Shown piece by piece: positions 16,850 to 26,810 of a stretch of DNA of 64,000 bases (within the stretch, counting starts at the first letter, position 1; each line of letters starts with the position of its first letter). The translations under genes and the position numbers were made by a program. The notes under the pieces were generated by a model that did not search any database, was not told the origin of the DNA, and was given only the letters and a program-made list of their open reading frames with translations. This DNA comes from Limisphaerales bacterium (lineage in GTDB: Bacteria; Verrucomicrobiota; Verrucomicrobiia; Limisphaerales; SXTU01): contig WRPG01000007.1 in NCBI GenBank assembly GCA_009773355.1, positions 1 to 64,000 of the forward strand, given 5' to 3'.

Positions 16850-18063
16850 TGCATCTCGCCTCCCTCATCTTCTCCGGACGCGACTGGCTGGTGCCGGTGC
16901 TGGCGCTGGCGGGCATTGGCCTTGCGGCGCTCGTGTGGGGTTACACGCGGGCGGGGGCGGACAAAGGGCTGCGCGCTGTGTGCGTGATGCTGAAGGTGCT
17001 CGGTTTCGCCGCGCTTGCGCTCTGCCTGCTGGAGCCGCTCTGGACCGGCCAGCGCGCGAAGCCCGGCGCGAACCTGCTCGCGGTCGTCGCCGACAACAGC
17101 CAGGGGATGCAAATCCACGACCGGGGCAACGCGCAGAGCCGGGGCGAGTTCCTGCGCGATGCGCTCGCGGGCAAGGGCGCGGACTGGCTCACCAAGCTGC
17201 GCGAGAACTTCGAGGTGCGCGGCTACGTTTTCGACTCGCGGCTCCAGCCCAGCACGGACTTCGCGGAACTTAACTTTGAGGGGCGCGCCTCCGCCATCGG
17301 CAGCGCGCTGACCACCTTGAAGGAGCGGCTGGGCAACCGCCCCATCGCGGGCGTCGTCCTGCTCACCGACGGCAACGCCACCGACATCGCGGGCGAACTG
17401 CCGGACTTGAAGGGCCTGCCGCCCATTTATCCCGTCGTCATCGGTCGCGAGGACGCTGACCGCGACATCGCCCTTCAGAACGTCACGGTCACACAGACTT
17501 CCTTCGAGGACGCGCCGGTCACGATCCAGGCCGACGCAATCGCCAGCGGCTACGTGGACGCGGACGTGAAGGCCGAGCTGCTCGACCGCGCCGGCAAGGT
17601 CGTCGAGCAGCAGACGGTCCGCGTGAAGCGCGATGGCGAGACGCTGGCCTTTCGCTTTCAGCTCAAGCCGGAGAAGAAGGGCATTTCCTTCTATCGTGTC
17701 CGTGTCGGCGCGCAGGGCGAGGGCGGGCAGTTTGCGGACGCGAAGACTTCCGCCGAGGCGACGCTCGCGAACAACACGCGCGTCCTCGCCGTGGACCGGG
17801 GGCGCGGGCCGTTCCGCATCCTCTACGTCAGCGGGCCTCATCCGCATCGCCAAGCGCGAGCCGAAGTTCGACTTCCGCGGGCGCGCGGGCGAGACGAGCA
17901 ACCCGCTCTTCCGCGGCTTCGGCAACCAGTCGAAGGAGGAAATCGCGCGCTACGACCAGCCGGTGCTCATCCGCCTGAACACGAAGGACGCAGACGAGTT
18001 GAGCAAGGGCTTTCCCGCCACGCCGGAGGAGTTGTTCGCCTACCACGCCATCATCGTGGATGA
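16849..18063 (+). pseudogene. vWA/amidotransferase-like membrane protein, 5' part of frameshifted gene
   Basis: The frame codes the N-terminal part of a membrane vWA protein: helices at about 13-29 and 45-65, then a vWA fold starting AVVADNSQGMQIHD with D82. The MIDAS motif is degenerate (DNSQG for DxSxS). Homology runs to FRILYVSG at about residue 328. Beyond position 17833 the frame yields an Arg-rich tail with no family character. The true continuation is in the frame +1, where the protein resumes with GLIRIAKREPKFDF. The paralogue at 53690-56161 has about 20 residues (a P-x-W-D-F-R-Y-L segment) at this place. So a short deletion not divisible by three is the simplest explanation; an assembly error is the alternative. 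Confidence 0.7.
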
Positions 18064-19150
18064 CCTCGAGGCGGAGTTTTTCACGGCGGACCAGAAGTCG
18101 CTCCTGCAACGCTTCGTGAGCGAACGCGGCGGCGGCTTCCTCATGCTTGGTGGCATGGAATCCTTTCACGAGGGCGGCTACCTGCGCACGCCCATCGGCG
18201 ACATGCTGCCGGTCTATCTCGACCGTTCGCCGGACGAGACGCCGCGCGAGGAACTCCGGCTTGGTCTCACGCGCGAAGGCTGGTTGCAGTCGTGGGCACG
18301 CTTGCGCCCGACGGAGAACGAGGAAAAATCCCGCCTTGCCGCCATGCCGGGCTTCGGTTTGCTGAACGAGGTGCGCGGCCTCAAGCCTGGTGCGAGCAGC
18401 ATCGCCACCGTGACCGATGCCGGCGGTCACGCGCATCCGGCGGTGGCGGTGCAGCGCTTCGGCCACGGACGCACGGCGGTCGTGACCGTGGGCGACGTGT
18501 GGCGCTGGGGCTTGCGCGACCCGGAGATGCACCTGGACATGGACAAGGCCTGGCGGCAACTCGCGCGCTGGCTGGTCGCCGACGTGCCCAACAAGGTGGA
18601 ACTCGCCGCGCAGCCGAAGAAGGGTGACCCGAATCAGGCCGTTGAACTCCAGGTGCGCGTGCGCGACCCGAAGTTCCTCCCGCTCGACAACGCGACGGTG
18701 ATGCTGAGCGTGCAGCCCATCATCGGCGGCGTGAGCAACGCGCCCGCCATCCGCCTGCCCGCCGAGCCGTCCACCACGGAGCCGGGCCTCTACACTGCGA
18801 CCTTCGTGCCGCGTGACACTGGCGGCTACCACGTCGAGGCGATGGCGACCAACAATGTCGGGGCCGAAGCCGGCCGTGCCGTTGCTGGCTGGACGACCGA
18901 CTTGGCTGCCGAAGAATTCCGTTCGCTCAAACCGAACCGCGCTCTGCTCGAAACCATCGCAAAACAGACCGGCGGCGAGGTCGTGGACATGGGCGCGCTC
19001 GGAGCCTTCGCCGGCCGCTTGCCCAGCCTGAAAGCTCCGGTCACTGAGGCATGGACCTATCCGCTGTGGCATCAGCCGCTGGTGTTCGCCTTCGCGCTGC
19101 TGTGCTTCATCGCCGAGTGGGGCCTGCGGAGAATGAGAGGGTTGCCGTGA
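17834..19150 (+). pseudogene. vWA/amidotransferase-like membrane protein, 3' part of frameshifted gene
   Basis: Continuation of the preceding gene in the other frame. It begins at GLIRIAKREP and carries the amidotransferase-like domain (IIVDDLEAEFFTADQKSLLQ, then GGGFLMLGGMESFHEGGY), a beta-sandwich region and a C-terminal membrane helix near the end (PLVFAFALLCFIAEWGL). No good start codon lies at its head, so it is probably not made as a separate protein unless ribosomes reinitiate. Its stop overlaps the GTG of the caspase-like gene (GTGA), so the operon structure is otherwise preserved. Confidence 0.7.
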
Positions 19151-20097
19151 AGTATTGGCTGTCCATTTTGCTGGCTAGTGTCTGCCTCGCTCGCGCGGAG
19201 TTGGCCGACAAACCGACTGTCTTCGTCGTGGTTGGCGCGGTGGGCGAGGAGGAGTTTGGCAAGCAGTTCACCGACGCGGCGGCCAAGTGGGAGAAGGTCG
19301 TGGCGCAGGCGCAGGCGAAGCTGGTGCCCATCGGCTGGAAGAGCGCGGAGACGAATGACCTCGCGCGCTTCAAGGCCGCGCTCGACGCGGAGCCAAAGGA
19401 AGGCGCGGGCGAGGTGTGGCTTGTGCTCATCGGGCACGGGACGTTCGACGCCAAGGAATCCAAGTTCAACCTGCGCGGGCCGGACTTCAGCGGGAGCGAA
19501 CTGGCGGAGTGGCTCAAGCCGTTCAAGCGCCCAGTCGCCGTGGTCAATTGCGCGTCCGCCAGCGGGCCGTTCCTCAACAAGCTCTCGGCGGCGGGCCGCG
19601 TCGTCGTGACGGCGACGCGCAGCGGGCAGGAGGTCAATTACACGCGCTTCGGCGGGCACTTCGCCGACGCCATCAGCAGCGCGGAGGCGGACCTCGACAA
19701 AGACGGACAGACCTCCTTGCTGGAGGCGTATCTGGTGGCGTCCAGCCGCGTCATTGAGTTTTACCACACCGAGGGCCGCCTCGCGACGGAGCATGCGCTG
19801 CTGGATGACAACGGCGACGGCCTCGGCACGCCGCCCGACTGGTTCCGGGGCGTGCGCGCGGTGAAGAAGGCCAAGGAGGGCGCGAGCGCGGACGGCTTAC
19901 GCGCGCACCAGTTCGTGCTCGTGCGCAGTGAACAGGAAAAGAAACTGCCGGCCGCCGTGCGCGCCAAACGAGACGAACTCGAACTCGCCATCGGCAAGCT
20001 GCGCGACCGGAAGACGGAGATGCCGGAGCCGGAGTATTACAAGCTGCTGGAGCCGATGCTGCTCGACCTCGCGCGCGTGTATCAGTCGGCGAAGTGA
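19147..20097 (+). CDS. Caspase-fold (clan CD) cysteine protease-like exported protein
   Basis: A 316-residue protein from GTG 19147, which overlaps the previous stop and opens a signal peptide (VKYWLSILLASVCLARA). The clan-CD pattern is visible: a hydrophobic strand ending in the histidine (VWLVLIGHGTF, H97) and a second strand ending in the cysteine (VAVVNCASASGPF, C135). A segment such as VVTATRSGQEVNYTRFGGHF follows, as in C13/C14-like proteases. The C-terminal 70 residues are a charged helical region. It is the last gene of operon 1, so protease activity may be the output or a maturation step of the vWA assembly. Substrate is unknown, and the assignment rests on motifs only. Confidence 0.7.
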   Translation: MKYWLSILLASVCLARAELADKPTVFVVVGAVGEEEFGKQFTDAAAKWEKVVAQAQAKLVPIGWKSAETNDLARFKAALDAEPKEGAGEVWLVLIGHGTFDAKESKFNLRGPDFSGSELAEWLKPFKRPVAVVNCASASGPFLNKLSAAGRVVVTATRSGQEVNYTRFGGHFADAISSAEADLDKDGQTSLLEAYLVASSRVIEFYHTEGRLATEHALLDDNGDGLGTPPDWFRGVRAVKKAKEGASADGLRAHQFVLVRSEQEKKLPAAVRAKRDELELAIGKLRDRKTEMPEPEYYKLLEPMLLDLARVYQSAK

Positions 20098-20104
20098 ACC
20101 GAGG

Positions 20105-21118
20105 TCACGGTTTGGCGGCGCGCACCACGGCGAGGCCCTTCAACAAGTCGAGCGCGCGGGCCAGTGCCGGGTCGCGCACCTGCGGCGTGCTGACAGACGG
20201 AGCGGTGACGACCGCAGGCGCGTCAAGGGTTTGGCCCTCCTTCATCCGCCGGACGAGTTCGGCCTCGTTGAGGCGACCGAAGGGAGTCTCGCCCGACTTG
20301 TCCGAACCAGCTCCCGTGCGACCCAGCCCACGATAGGGTTCGGCGAAGAACGCCCGCTCCTCCTCCCCACCCACCGTAACGGCGATGTCCGGGCGCAAGC
20401 CGGCGGAGGGCATTGCCTGTCCGTCGCCGAGCTTGGTTTCACCGGTCGCAATGCGCAGCCGCTGGCCGGTGCTGAGGGTGAATTCCCGGAACTGACGCGC
20501 CCCACCGGGAGTGCCACTGCCGATGAGCAGGCCGACCTGGTTCTGCCGCAGCAGGGCGGCCAGCACTTCCGCCGCGCCGCTGGTGTGGCGGTTGACGAGG
20601 ATGGCCGTCGGCAACTGGATGGCGTTGGTCTTCGTGGTCGAACGCTGCGTCTCGCCGTCCACCGTCAGGAGCACCCGTTCGACGGCGAGAAAGCGGTCGG
20701 CCGTGCGCGCGGCAGCCTTCTGGTCCGCGCCGCCGGCGTAGCGCAAATCGAGCATCAGCCCCTTGAGTTTTCCCGCGCCACCCAGCTTCGCAATCTCCGC
20801 CACCACCGCATCGTCCAGTTTTGAGCTGACGTGGCTGATGCGCACATAACCGTAGGCACCGTCAAACACGGCGCTCTTGCTCACTGGCGGGCCGGTGGGA
20901 ACGGCAGGAACAGGCTTGGCATTCTCCTCCAGCAGCACGTTGCCGTCGAGTTGCCGGAGGAACGCGTCCAATGCCGTGCGCTCGACCTGAGCGGGCGTGA
21001 GTCCGCCTAAGTTGGTGCGGACCAGCTCGAACACTTCTTGAAATTTGGGCGGGGCGCTGGCCGCGACCGCGCCGGTAAGTGACGCGGTCAGATAGCCAGC
21101 CAGCAACAGTTTCTTCAT
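20105..21118 (-). CDS. S41-family peptidase-like exported protein, possibly inactive
   Basis: A 337-residue protein. ATG at 21118 opens a signal peptide (MKKLLLAGYLTASLTGAVAA); a TTG two codons upstream is less likely. The tail-specific (C-terminal processing) protease core is present: GYVRISHV, LKGLMLDLRYAGG, and the nucleophile segment VNRHTSGAAEVLAALL. Where the family normally has the catalytic lysine in TxGKGxxQ, this protein reads TPGGARQ, so the lysine seems to be lost. No clear PDZ domain precedes the core. It converges with the caspase-like gene, 7 bp between stops, and lies upstream-unlinked from the kinase genes. Confidence 0.75.
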   Translation of the reverse strand: MKKLLLAGYLTASLTGAVAASAPPKFQEVFELVRTNLGGLTPAQVERTALDAFLRQLDGNVLLEENAKPVPAVPTGPPVSKSAVFDGAYGYVRISHVSSKLDDAVVAEIAKLGGAGKLKGLMLDLRYAGGADQKAAARTADRFLAVERVLLTVDGETQRSTTKTNAIQLPTAILVNRHTSGAAEVLAALLRQNQVGLLIGSGTPGGARQFREFTLSTGQRLRIATGETKLGDGQAMPSAGLRPDIAVTVGGEEERAFFAEPYRGLGRTGAGSDKSGETPFGRLNEAELVRRMKEGQTLDAPAVVTAPSVSTPQVRDPALARALDLLKGLAVVRAAKP

Positions 21119-21202
21119 GGTCAATGGCCCGTGCGGACGGGCTGGGCGAAGCTATTCCCCCGCTGGGCAGGCCGCAAATGCTTTCCGGCACCTGGCCTTG
21201 GT

Positions 21203-23905
21203 TCAGGCCGCTGGCGCCGTGGCGGCGGCAGCGGCTGGACGGGTGGCGCTGAGAGCCTTGGCCACGGTGCGCAGGAGGACCTCGGCGGTGAAGGGCTTGG
21301 CGAGGAAGGCGCTGTAACCCTCGGTGGCAGCGTGGGCGGTCTTCTCGTTGTGGGCGAGGCCGCTGACGGCGATGAACGGGAGGTCGGGCTTGAGGTTGTT
21401 GATGGCGCGCATGAGCGCCGCGCCCTCCAGCTTGGGCATCATCATGTCCGTGATGACGAGGCGGAGCACGCCGTGGTGCTGGATGGCCAGGGACAGGCCC
21501 ACCGTGCCGTCGTTGGCGGTGAGCACGCGGTAGTTGAAGGCTTCGAGCGTCCGCCGGACGAGTTCCAAGATGGGCCGCTCGTCGTCCACGACGAGGATGC
21601 ACTCGCCATTGCCCCGGGGGATTTCCGTGGCCTTGGCGGGGACCGCCGCCGGGGCCGGCTCGGTGGCGGCCGGGAAATAGATGCGGAAGCGGGTGCCGTT
21701 GCCGACTTCGCTGTAGACATTGAGGAAGCCGCCGTGCCCCTTGACGATGCCGGCCACCGTGGCCAGCCCGAGGCCGGTGCCTTTGCCGTGCTCCTTGGTC
21801 GTGAAGAACGGCTCGAAGATGCGCTCCTGGATTTCGGGCGGGATGCCCGTGCCGCTGTCCGACACGGTGATGACGACGTAAGGCCCGGCCTTTGCGCCGG
21901 GATGCGCCGCGAGGTCCTCGGGCTTGAAGGCGATGTTCTCGGCCAGGATTTCGAGCCGCCCGCCCTCGGGCATGGCGTCGCGCGCGTTCACGCACAGGTT
22001 CATCAGCACCTGGTCAATCTGCGTGGCGTCGCCGAGGACGGCCCAAAGGTCGGGCCCGTGGTTGACCCGCACCTCGATGTTGCTGGGCAGCATCTCGCGG
22101 ATCATGCGATGCATCTCCTTGATGAGGTGGCGGAGCTGCACCTCGCACTTCTCGCCCTCCGTCCCCCCGCGCGCGAAGGTGAGCACCTGCTTCACCAGCT
22201 TGGCCCCGCGTTGCGCGCTGGATTCGAGCGAGTCAATCAGGTCGTTGCAGTCGGCCTTGCCGAGCTGCATCCGCAGGATCTGGGAGGCCATGAGCATCGG
22301 GGCGAGGATGTTGTTCAAGTCGTGGGCCACGCCGCCCGCGAGGGTGCCGATGCTCTCCATGCGCTGGGCGCGGAGATACTGCGCCTCAATCCGCTTCTTC
22401 TCCGTGATGTCGGTGTTGATGCACAGGGTCGAGGCCGGCTCGCCCTCCCGCCCGCGCACGAGGGTCCAGTGGCTCTGGACGGTGACTTCCCGCCCGGCCT
22501 TGGTCTGGTGGCGCTGCTCGCCCGCCCAGTCGCCGGACTGGTGCAGCGTGTGCAGGAGGGCTTGCAGGTCGGTCGGGCTGATCCGCAACAGCTCGTGCGC
22601 TGCGCGGCCCTGCGCCTCATCGCGCGACCAGCCGTAAAGCCGCTCCGCGCCCCGGTTCCAGTAGGTGATGCGGTTGTCCGCGTCGCGCACGAGGATGGCG
22701 TCCGTGGCGGCATCGAGCAGCTCGGCCTGCTGGCGGATTTGCTGCTCGGACTGGCGGCGGGCGGTGATGTCGTGGGCCACGACCACCGCGCCCTGCCGGG
22801 TGCCATCGCCGTCGGTGATGGGCTGGCCGTTGACGAGCAGGGCGCGGGTTGTGCCGGAAGCGCTGGACACCAGCAGCTCGAAGTTGTGCAACGGCTCGCC
22901 CTGCAAGGCGCGGAACAGGGGGAAGTCGGCGGGCGGCAGCGGGGAGTGGCCGTCCGCCGCCAGCAATTTCAGCCCGGCGCACCAGGCGGCCAGCGGAACG
23001 CCATGCGGCGGCCGGCCCATGAACTCCTGCATGACGCGGTTGAAGAGCGTGATGCGCCCCTCCGCGTCGCACGCGGCGATGCCGGCCTGGGCGTTGTCCA
23101 GCACGGCCTGAAGCAGCTCCCGCTCGGTGGCCAGCGCCTGTTCCGCGAGAATGCGGTCGGTGATCTCGACGGCCACGCCGCCCAGCAGCCGGCTGCCGAG
23201 GGCGTCCTTCATGGGGAAACGCGAGACGAGCCAGTGATGCCGGTTGCCGGCGGGCGTGGTGAATTCCTCGACCGCCGTGGCCGCCTGGCCGCTGACCAGC
23301 ACGCGGGCGTCCGCCTCGCGGAGGGCGCGGGCGGTTTCCTCGGGCAGCAGGTCCAGGTCCGTCTTCAAGTGCGCGTCCGCCTTCAGGCCGAGCAGTTCCT
23401 CGAAGCGCTTGTTCCGGTAAAGGTAGCGGCCCAGCTCGTCCTTGATGAAGGCGCCGGCGGGCGTGTGGCCCATGAAGGCGAGGAAGCGCGACTCGCTCTC
23501 CAGCAGCCGCTCCGCCGCCCAGCGCCGCTCCAGCGCGTGGCGGATGGTGCGCTCCAGCATGACGGGCGTGAGCGTGTCCTTGGTGAGGTAGTCCGCCGCG
23601 CCGTTGCGCATCGCCTCCTCGTCCACCCCGTCGTCGCCCTGGCCGGTGAGCAGGATGACCGGCAGGTTTTTGCCGAGGCTGCAGACCTCCCGGAGAATTT
23701 CCATGCCGGTGTGCGCGCCCAGGCGGTAGTCCACCACGCACACGTCATAGTTGCCCTTGGCGATGGAGCGCAGCGCGGCGTCATACGTCGGCGCCCAGTC
23801 CACGACGTGCTGACGGCGCGTGACCTCGCGCAGCAGGTCGGCGAACAGCACGTAATCGTCCTGGTCGTCCTCGACCAGGAGCACGCGGATGATGGTCGGC
23901 ATCAT
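21203..23905 (-). CDS. Hybrid sensor histidine kinase with N- and C-terminal receiver domains
   Basis: A 900-residue soluble protein. An N-terminal receiver (residues about 6-125; VEDDQDD, phosphoacceptor in CVVDYRLG, K in LTKD) is followed by three PAS domains (about 145-260, 270-390, 395-520). A HisKA helix carries the phosphoacceptor His in [11 protein letters not shown], and the HATPase has N-box [16 protein letters not shown] and [11 protein letters not shown]-terminal receiver ends the protein ([20 protein letters not shown]) before an Ala-rich tail. No membrane segment is seen, so input is probably cytosolic and arrives via the first receiver. The start codon overlaps the stop of the response regulator upstream (ATGA). 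It forms a phosphorelay unit with the next two genes. Confidence 0.93.
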   Translation of the reverse strand: MMPTIIRVLLVEDDQDDYVLFADLLREVTRRQHVVDWAPTYDAALRSIAKGNYDVCVVDYRLGAHTGMEILREVCSLGKNLPVILLTGQGDDGVDEEAMRNGAADYLTKDTLTPVMLERTIRHALERRWAAERLLESESRFLAFMGHTPAGAFIKDELGRYLYRNKRFEELLGLKADAHLKTDLDLLPEETARALREADARVLVSGQAATAVEEFTTPAGNRHHWLVSRFPMKDALGSRLLGGVAVEITDRILAEQALATERELLQAVLDNAQAGIAACDAEGRITLFNRVMQEFMGRPPHGVPLAAWCAGLKLLAADGHSPLPPADFPLFRALQGEPLHNFELLVSSASGTTRALLVNGQPITDGDGTRQGAVVVAHDITARRQSEQQIRQQAELLDAATDAILVRDADNRITYWNRGAERLYGWSRDEAQGRAAHELLRISPTDLQALLHTLHQSGDWAGEQRHQTKAGREVTVQSHWTLVRGREGEPASTLCINTDITEKKRIEAQYLRAQRMESIGTLAGGVAHDLNNILAPMLMASQILRMQLGKADCNDLIDSLESSAQRGAKLVKQVLTFARGGTEGEKCEVQLRHLIKEMHRMIREMLPSNIEVRVNHGPDLWAVLGDATQIDQVLMNLCVNARDAMPEGGRLEILAENIAFKPEDLAAHPGAKAGPYVVITVSDSGTGIPPEIQERIFEPFFTTKEHGKGTGLGLATVAGIVKGHGGFLNVYSEVGNGTRFRIYFPAATEPAPAAVPAKATEIPRGNGECILVVDDERPILELVRRTLEAFNYRVLTANDGTVGLSLAIQHHGVLRLVITDMMMPKLEGAALMRAINNLKPDLPFIAVSGLAHNEKTAHAATEGYSAFLAKPFTAEVLLRTVAKALSATRPAAAAATAPAA

Positions 23906-24363
23906 TTTCGATTCTCTCCGTGTTCCGGCGGCAGTTGCACCAACTGCACCCAGTAGTTGCCCAGCCCGCGCATCACCTCGACCAGCCCCTGAAACGTCAC
24001 CGGCTTCGTGACGTAGGAGTTCACGCCCAGATCGTAGCTGCGGAAGATGTCCTCCTCCGCCTTGGACGTGGTCAGCACCACGACGGGGATTTGTCGCAGC
24101 GCCGGGTCGCCCTTGATTTCCGCCAGCGCCTCGCGCCCATCTTTGCGCGGCATGTTCAGGTCGAGCAAAATCAGATCGGGCCGTTGCGTGCCCTTGGCAT
24201 ACCGGCCCCGCTGGTGCAGGTAATCCATCAACTGCTCGCCGTCCTCGACGAAGCCGATGTCGTTGAGCACGCGGCTCTCCTCCAGCGCCTCCCGGGTCAT
24301 CTGGCGGTCGTCCGCGTCGTCGTCCGCCATCAGCAGATGGATGCTTTTAGGTGATTTGCTCAT
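23902..24363 (-). CDS. Single-domain response regulator (Rcp1-like)
   Basis: A 153-residue receiver domain. ATG 24363 is chosen because MSKSPKSIHLLMADDDADDR starts the fold; the longer frame reads into the kinase gene. Acidic pocket ADDDADD, phosphoacceptor in LILLDLNMP, Thr in VVLTTSK and Lys in YVTKPV are all present. It has no output domain, so it should shuttle phosphate between the membrane kinase and the hybrid kinase. It overlaps the upstream kinase gene by 17 bp and the downstream one by 4 bp, so the three are almost certainly one transcript. Confidence 0.92.
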   Translation of the reverse strand: MSKSPKSIHLLMADDDADDRQMTREALEESRVLNDIGFVEDGEQLMDYLHQRGRYAKGTQRPDLILLDLNMPRKDGREALAEIKGDPALRQIPVVVLTTSKAEEDIFRSYDLGVNSYVTKPVTFQGLVEVMRGLGNYWVQLVQLPPEHGENRK

Positions 24364-26545
24364 GATCGGAACCAGGTTGAGTCTGTCGCAACGGCAGCGT
24401 GATGGTGAAGGTCGAGCCAACTCCGGGCGTGCTCCGGGCGGTGATGCTCCCGCCGTGCCGCTCGGCAATTTTCCGGCACACGGCCAGACCGATGCCGCTG
24501 CCCTCGTATTCGGCCCGGCCATGCAGCCGCTGAAAGACCTGGAAGATGCGGCCGGCATACTTCTCGTCGAAGCCGATGCCGTTGTCGGCGATGTTCAGGT
24601 GAACATGGCCGTTGGACTGCTCGCTCCAGACCGCCACGAGCGGCGGCACCTCCGGGCGGCGGAACTTCAGCGCGTTGCCGATGAGGTTTTGCAGGAGCTG
24701 GCGCATCTGCGTCGGGTCCGCGTCGAGCGCGGGCAGCGGGCCGACCTCCACGCGGCCGGCGGTCTGCTCCAGCCGGACCTCCAGGTCCGACACGACTTCC
24801 GTGGCCACGGTGGCCAGGTTGACCGGCTCGAACGGCCGCGCCTTCGAGGCCACACGCGAGAACATCAGCAGGTCGTCAATCAGCCGGCGCATCCGCGCGG
24901 CGGCGTTGAGCATCCGCGCCAGGTAATCGCGCCCGGTGTCGTCCAGGGCCGGGCCGCACTTCGTCACCAGCCGGTCGCTGAACGCCTGGATCTTGCGCAG
25001 CGGCTCCTGCAGGTCATGCGAGGCGACGAAGGCGAAGTCCTGCAGCTCGCGGTTGCTGCGCGCCAGCCGGGTGGCGGCGGTCTTGAGCTTCTCGTTGACG
25101 CGGGACAGCTCGGCGGTGCGCTCGGCCACGCGCTGTTCCAGCTCGTGGTTGAACTGCCGCAACTGCTCCTCCATCTCCTTGCGCTCGGTCACGTCCCGCG
25201 CGATGGCATACATCAGGCCGCCGGGCTGCGGCACCGAGCGCCAGGAGAGCACGCGCCACGAGCCGTCCCGGTGCTGGTAGCGGTTCTCGAAGTGCAGCAC
25301 CTTTTCGCCCATCACGGTCTGCCGCTCCACCTCGCGCAGCGTGGCAACCCGGTCGTCCGGATGGACGAACTCGATGAAGGGGCGGGCCAGGAACTCCTCG
25401 GCGCTCCAGCCCAGCAGGTCCGTGACGCCGGGGCTGACGCGCTTGAAGCGCCCGTCGGCGGCGCTGGCGATGCCCAGCAGGTCCAGCGAGATGTTGAAGA
25501 ACCGGTCGCGTTCGGCCTCCGCCTGCTTGCGCGCGGAGATGTCCAGGGTGGTCGAACGGCTGCGCACGAAATGGCCCGCCTCGTCTTTGATGGCCGTCGC
25601 ACTGAGCAAACCGGTGAATGTGCTGCCATTCTTCCGCACAAACTCGAACTCCACGTCCGCGATGCGCCCGGTGCTCACGAACTCGGGGAATTTCCGCCGG
25701 AACGTCTCCCCGCTGGCGGGCGTGAGCAGCTCGGTGATGAGCCTCTTCCCCACGACCTCCTCGCGCGCGTAGCCGAGCATGGCCAGCTCCGTGTTGTTCA
25801 TCGCGCGAACCCGGCCATCCTTGTCCACCGAGCAGTAACCGCAGGGCGCGTTGTTGTAGAGATCCTCGATCTCGGCGGCGGCCCGGCGCACCTCGGCCTC
25901 GGCCTGCTGCCGCGCCTGAATCTCGGCGTAGCTCTTGTAGCTGGACAGCCCGACCAAGCCGAAGCCCACGGCGCTGCCCAGCAGGATGATCACCAGGGTT
26001 TGCTCTGCCCGGGTTCGCGAGGCGGCGACGCGCTCCGTTCGCAGCGCCTCCTGCTCTCGCTTCAACTCCCGGACTTGCACGCGAATCTTGTCCATCGTCT
26101 CCTTCCCGCGCTGCACCAGAGGTGAGAGCACCGCGTTGTCGAACCCTCGTTCCCGTCGCATCTGCACCAACTGGCCGGCAATCTCCAACCGGGCGCGGCA
26201 AAGCCCGTCCAACTCCGCCAACCGCTGCGCCTGGGCCGGGTTGTCCGCCACCAGCCGACGGAGCAACGCAACCTGTCCCGGCAACGCCGCCTGGGAGGAC
26301 AGGAACGGCTTCAGGAACGCCTCGTCGCCGGTGATGACAAACCCGCGCGCCCCGGTCTGCGTGTCCAAGGTCTCCACCAGCAACTTTTCCACCTCGGTGA
26401 TGACCGACTCGGTGCGCGCCACCAATTCCTGCGCCGCGATGAGCGCTTGCAGGCTCCGCCAGGACGCGAACGCAGTCCCCGCGAGAATAACCAGCGCGAG
26501 GCCGAAGCCGCCGAAGAGTTTTGTCTTGATGGACAACGGTTTCAA
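24347..26545 (-). CDS. Membrane sensor histidine kinase with CHASE3 and PAS domains
   Basis: A 732-residue protein. A first membrane helix at about 9-30, a CHASE3 sensor (about 35-175, with TQTGARGFVITGDEAFL), and a second helix at about 183-203 place the sensor outside. Three PAS segments follow (about 225-490), then a coiled coil and a phytochrome-type HisKA/HATPase: His in FVASHDLQEPLRKI, N-box NLIGNALKFR, ADNGIGFD, and EGSGIGLAVCRKIAERHGG. It is the first gene of the minus-strand phosphorelay operon, and its promoter should lie in the 265-bp gap shared with the divergent sulfite-oxidase-like gene. The ligand is unknown. Confidence 0.92.
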   Translation of the reverse strand: MKPLSIKTKLFGGFGLALVILAGTAFASWRSLQALIAAQELVARTESVITEVEKLLVETLDTQTGARGFVITGDEAFLKPFLSSQAALPGQVALLRRLVADNPAQAQRLAELDGLCRARLEIAGQLVQMRRERGFDNAVLSPLVQRGKETMDKIRVQVRELKREQEALRTERVAASRTRAEQTLVIILLGSAVGFGLVGLSSYKSYAEIQARQQAEAEVRRAAAEIEDLYNNAPCGYCSVDKDGRVRAMNNTELAMLGYAREEVVGKRLITELLTPASGETFRRKFPEFVSTGRIADVEFEFVRKNGSTFTGLLSATAIKDEAGHFVRSRSTTLDISARKQAEAERDRFFNISLDLLGIASAADGRFKRVSPGVTDLLGWSAEEFLARPFIEFVHPDDRVATLREVERQTVMGEKVLHFENRYQHRDGSWRVLSWRSVPQPGGLMYAIARDVTERKEMEEQLRQFNHELEQRVAERTAELSRVNEKLKTAATRLARSNRELQDFAFVASHDLQEPLRKIQAFSDRLVTKCGPALDDTGRDYLARMLNAAARMRRLIDDLLMFSRVASKARPFEPVNLATVATEVVSDLEVRLEQTAGRVEVGPLPALDADPTQMRQLLQNLIGNALKFRRPEVPPLVAVWSEQSNGHVHLNIADNGIGFDEKYAGRIFQVFQRLHGRAEYEGSGIGLAVCRKIAERHGGSITARSTPGVGSTFTITLPLRQTQPGSDHEQIT

Positions 26546-26714
26546 AACGCGATTCCGGGCTTCAAGCGCATAACTTCAACATCATCGGGATGCCGGGAAT
26601 CTTGTTCCGTCCGGCGGCAAACCGCAACCTGCGGGCCGATGTCAGCCGGCTTGCTCGAATCACACCGAATGATTTCCGCTCCAGTTTGACCCGCGGCGGC
26701 TCCCTGACAACACG

Positions 26715-26755
26715 TCATATGACCGACAAGGCTTGTCGGTCATATGACCGACAAG
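26715..26755. repeat. Overlapping perfect palindromes in a divergent gap
   Basis: A 16-bp arm (26715-26730, TCATATGACCGACAAG) is followed after one base by its exact reverse complement (26732-26747). The same 16-mer reappears at 26740-26755, so a second perfect 24-bp palindrome (26732-26755) overlaps the first. It lies between a divergent kinase gene and the sulfite-oxidase-like gene, 56 bp before the latter's start. It could be an operator for a dimeric regulator or one more of the palindromic repeats in this window. Confidence 0.8.
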
Positions 26756-26810
26756 CCCTCCGCGCCAAAACTTGCCAAACCCACCGCTCCACCACACCGT
26801 TCGCGCGCGA

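Noticed and set aside
21131-23956. A 941-codon plus-strand frame opposite the hybrid kinase
   Set aside because: It is antisense of a protein with complete receiver, HisKA and HATPase motifs. GC-rich third positions leave such shadows open.
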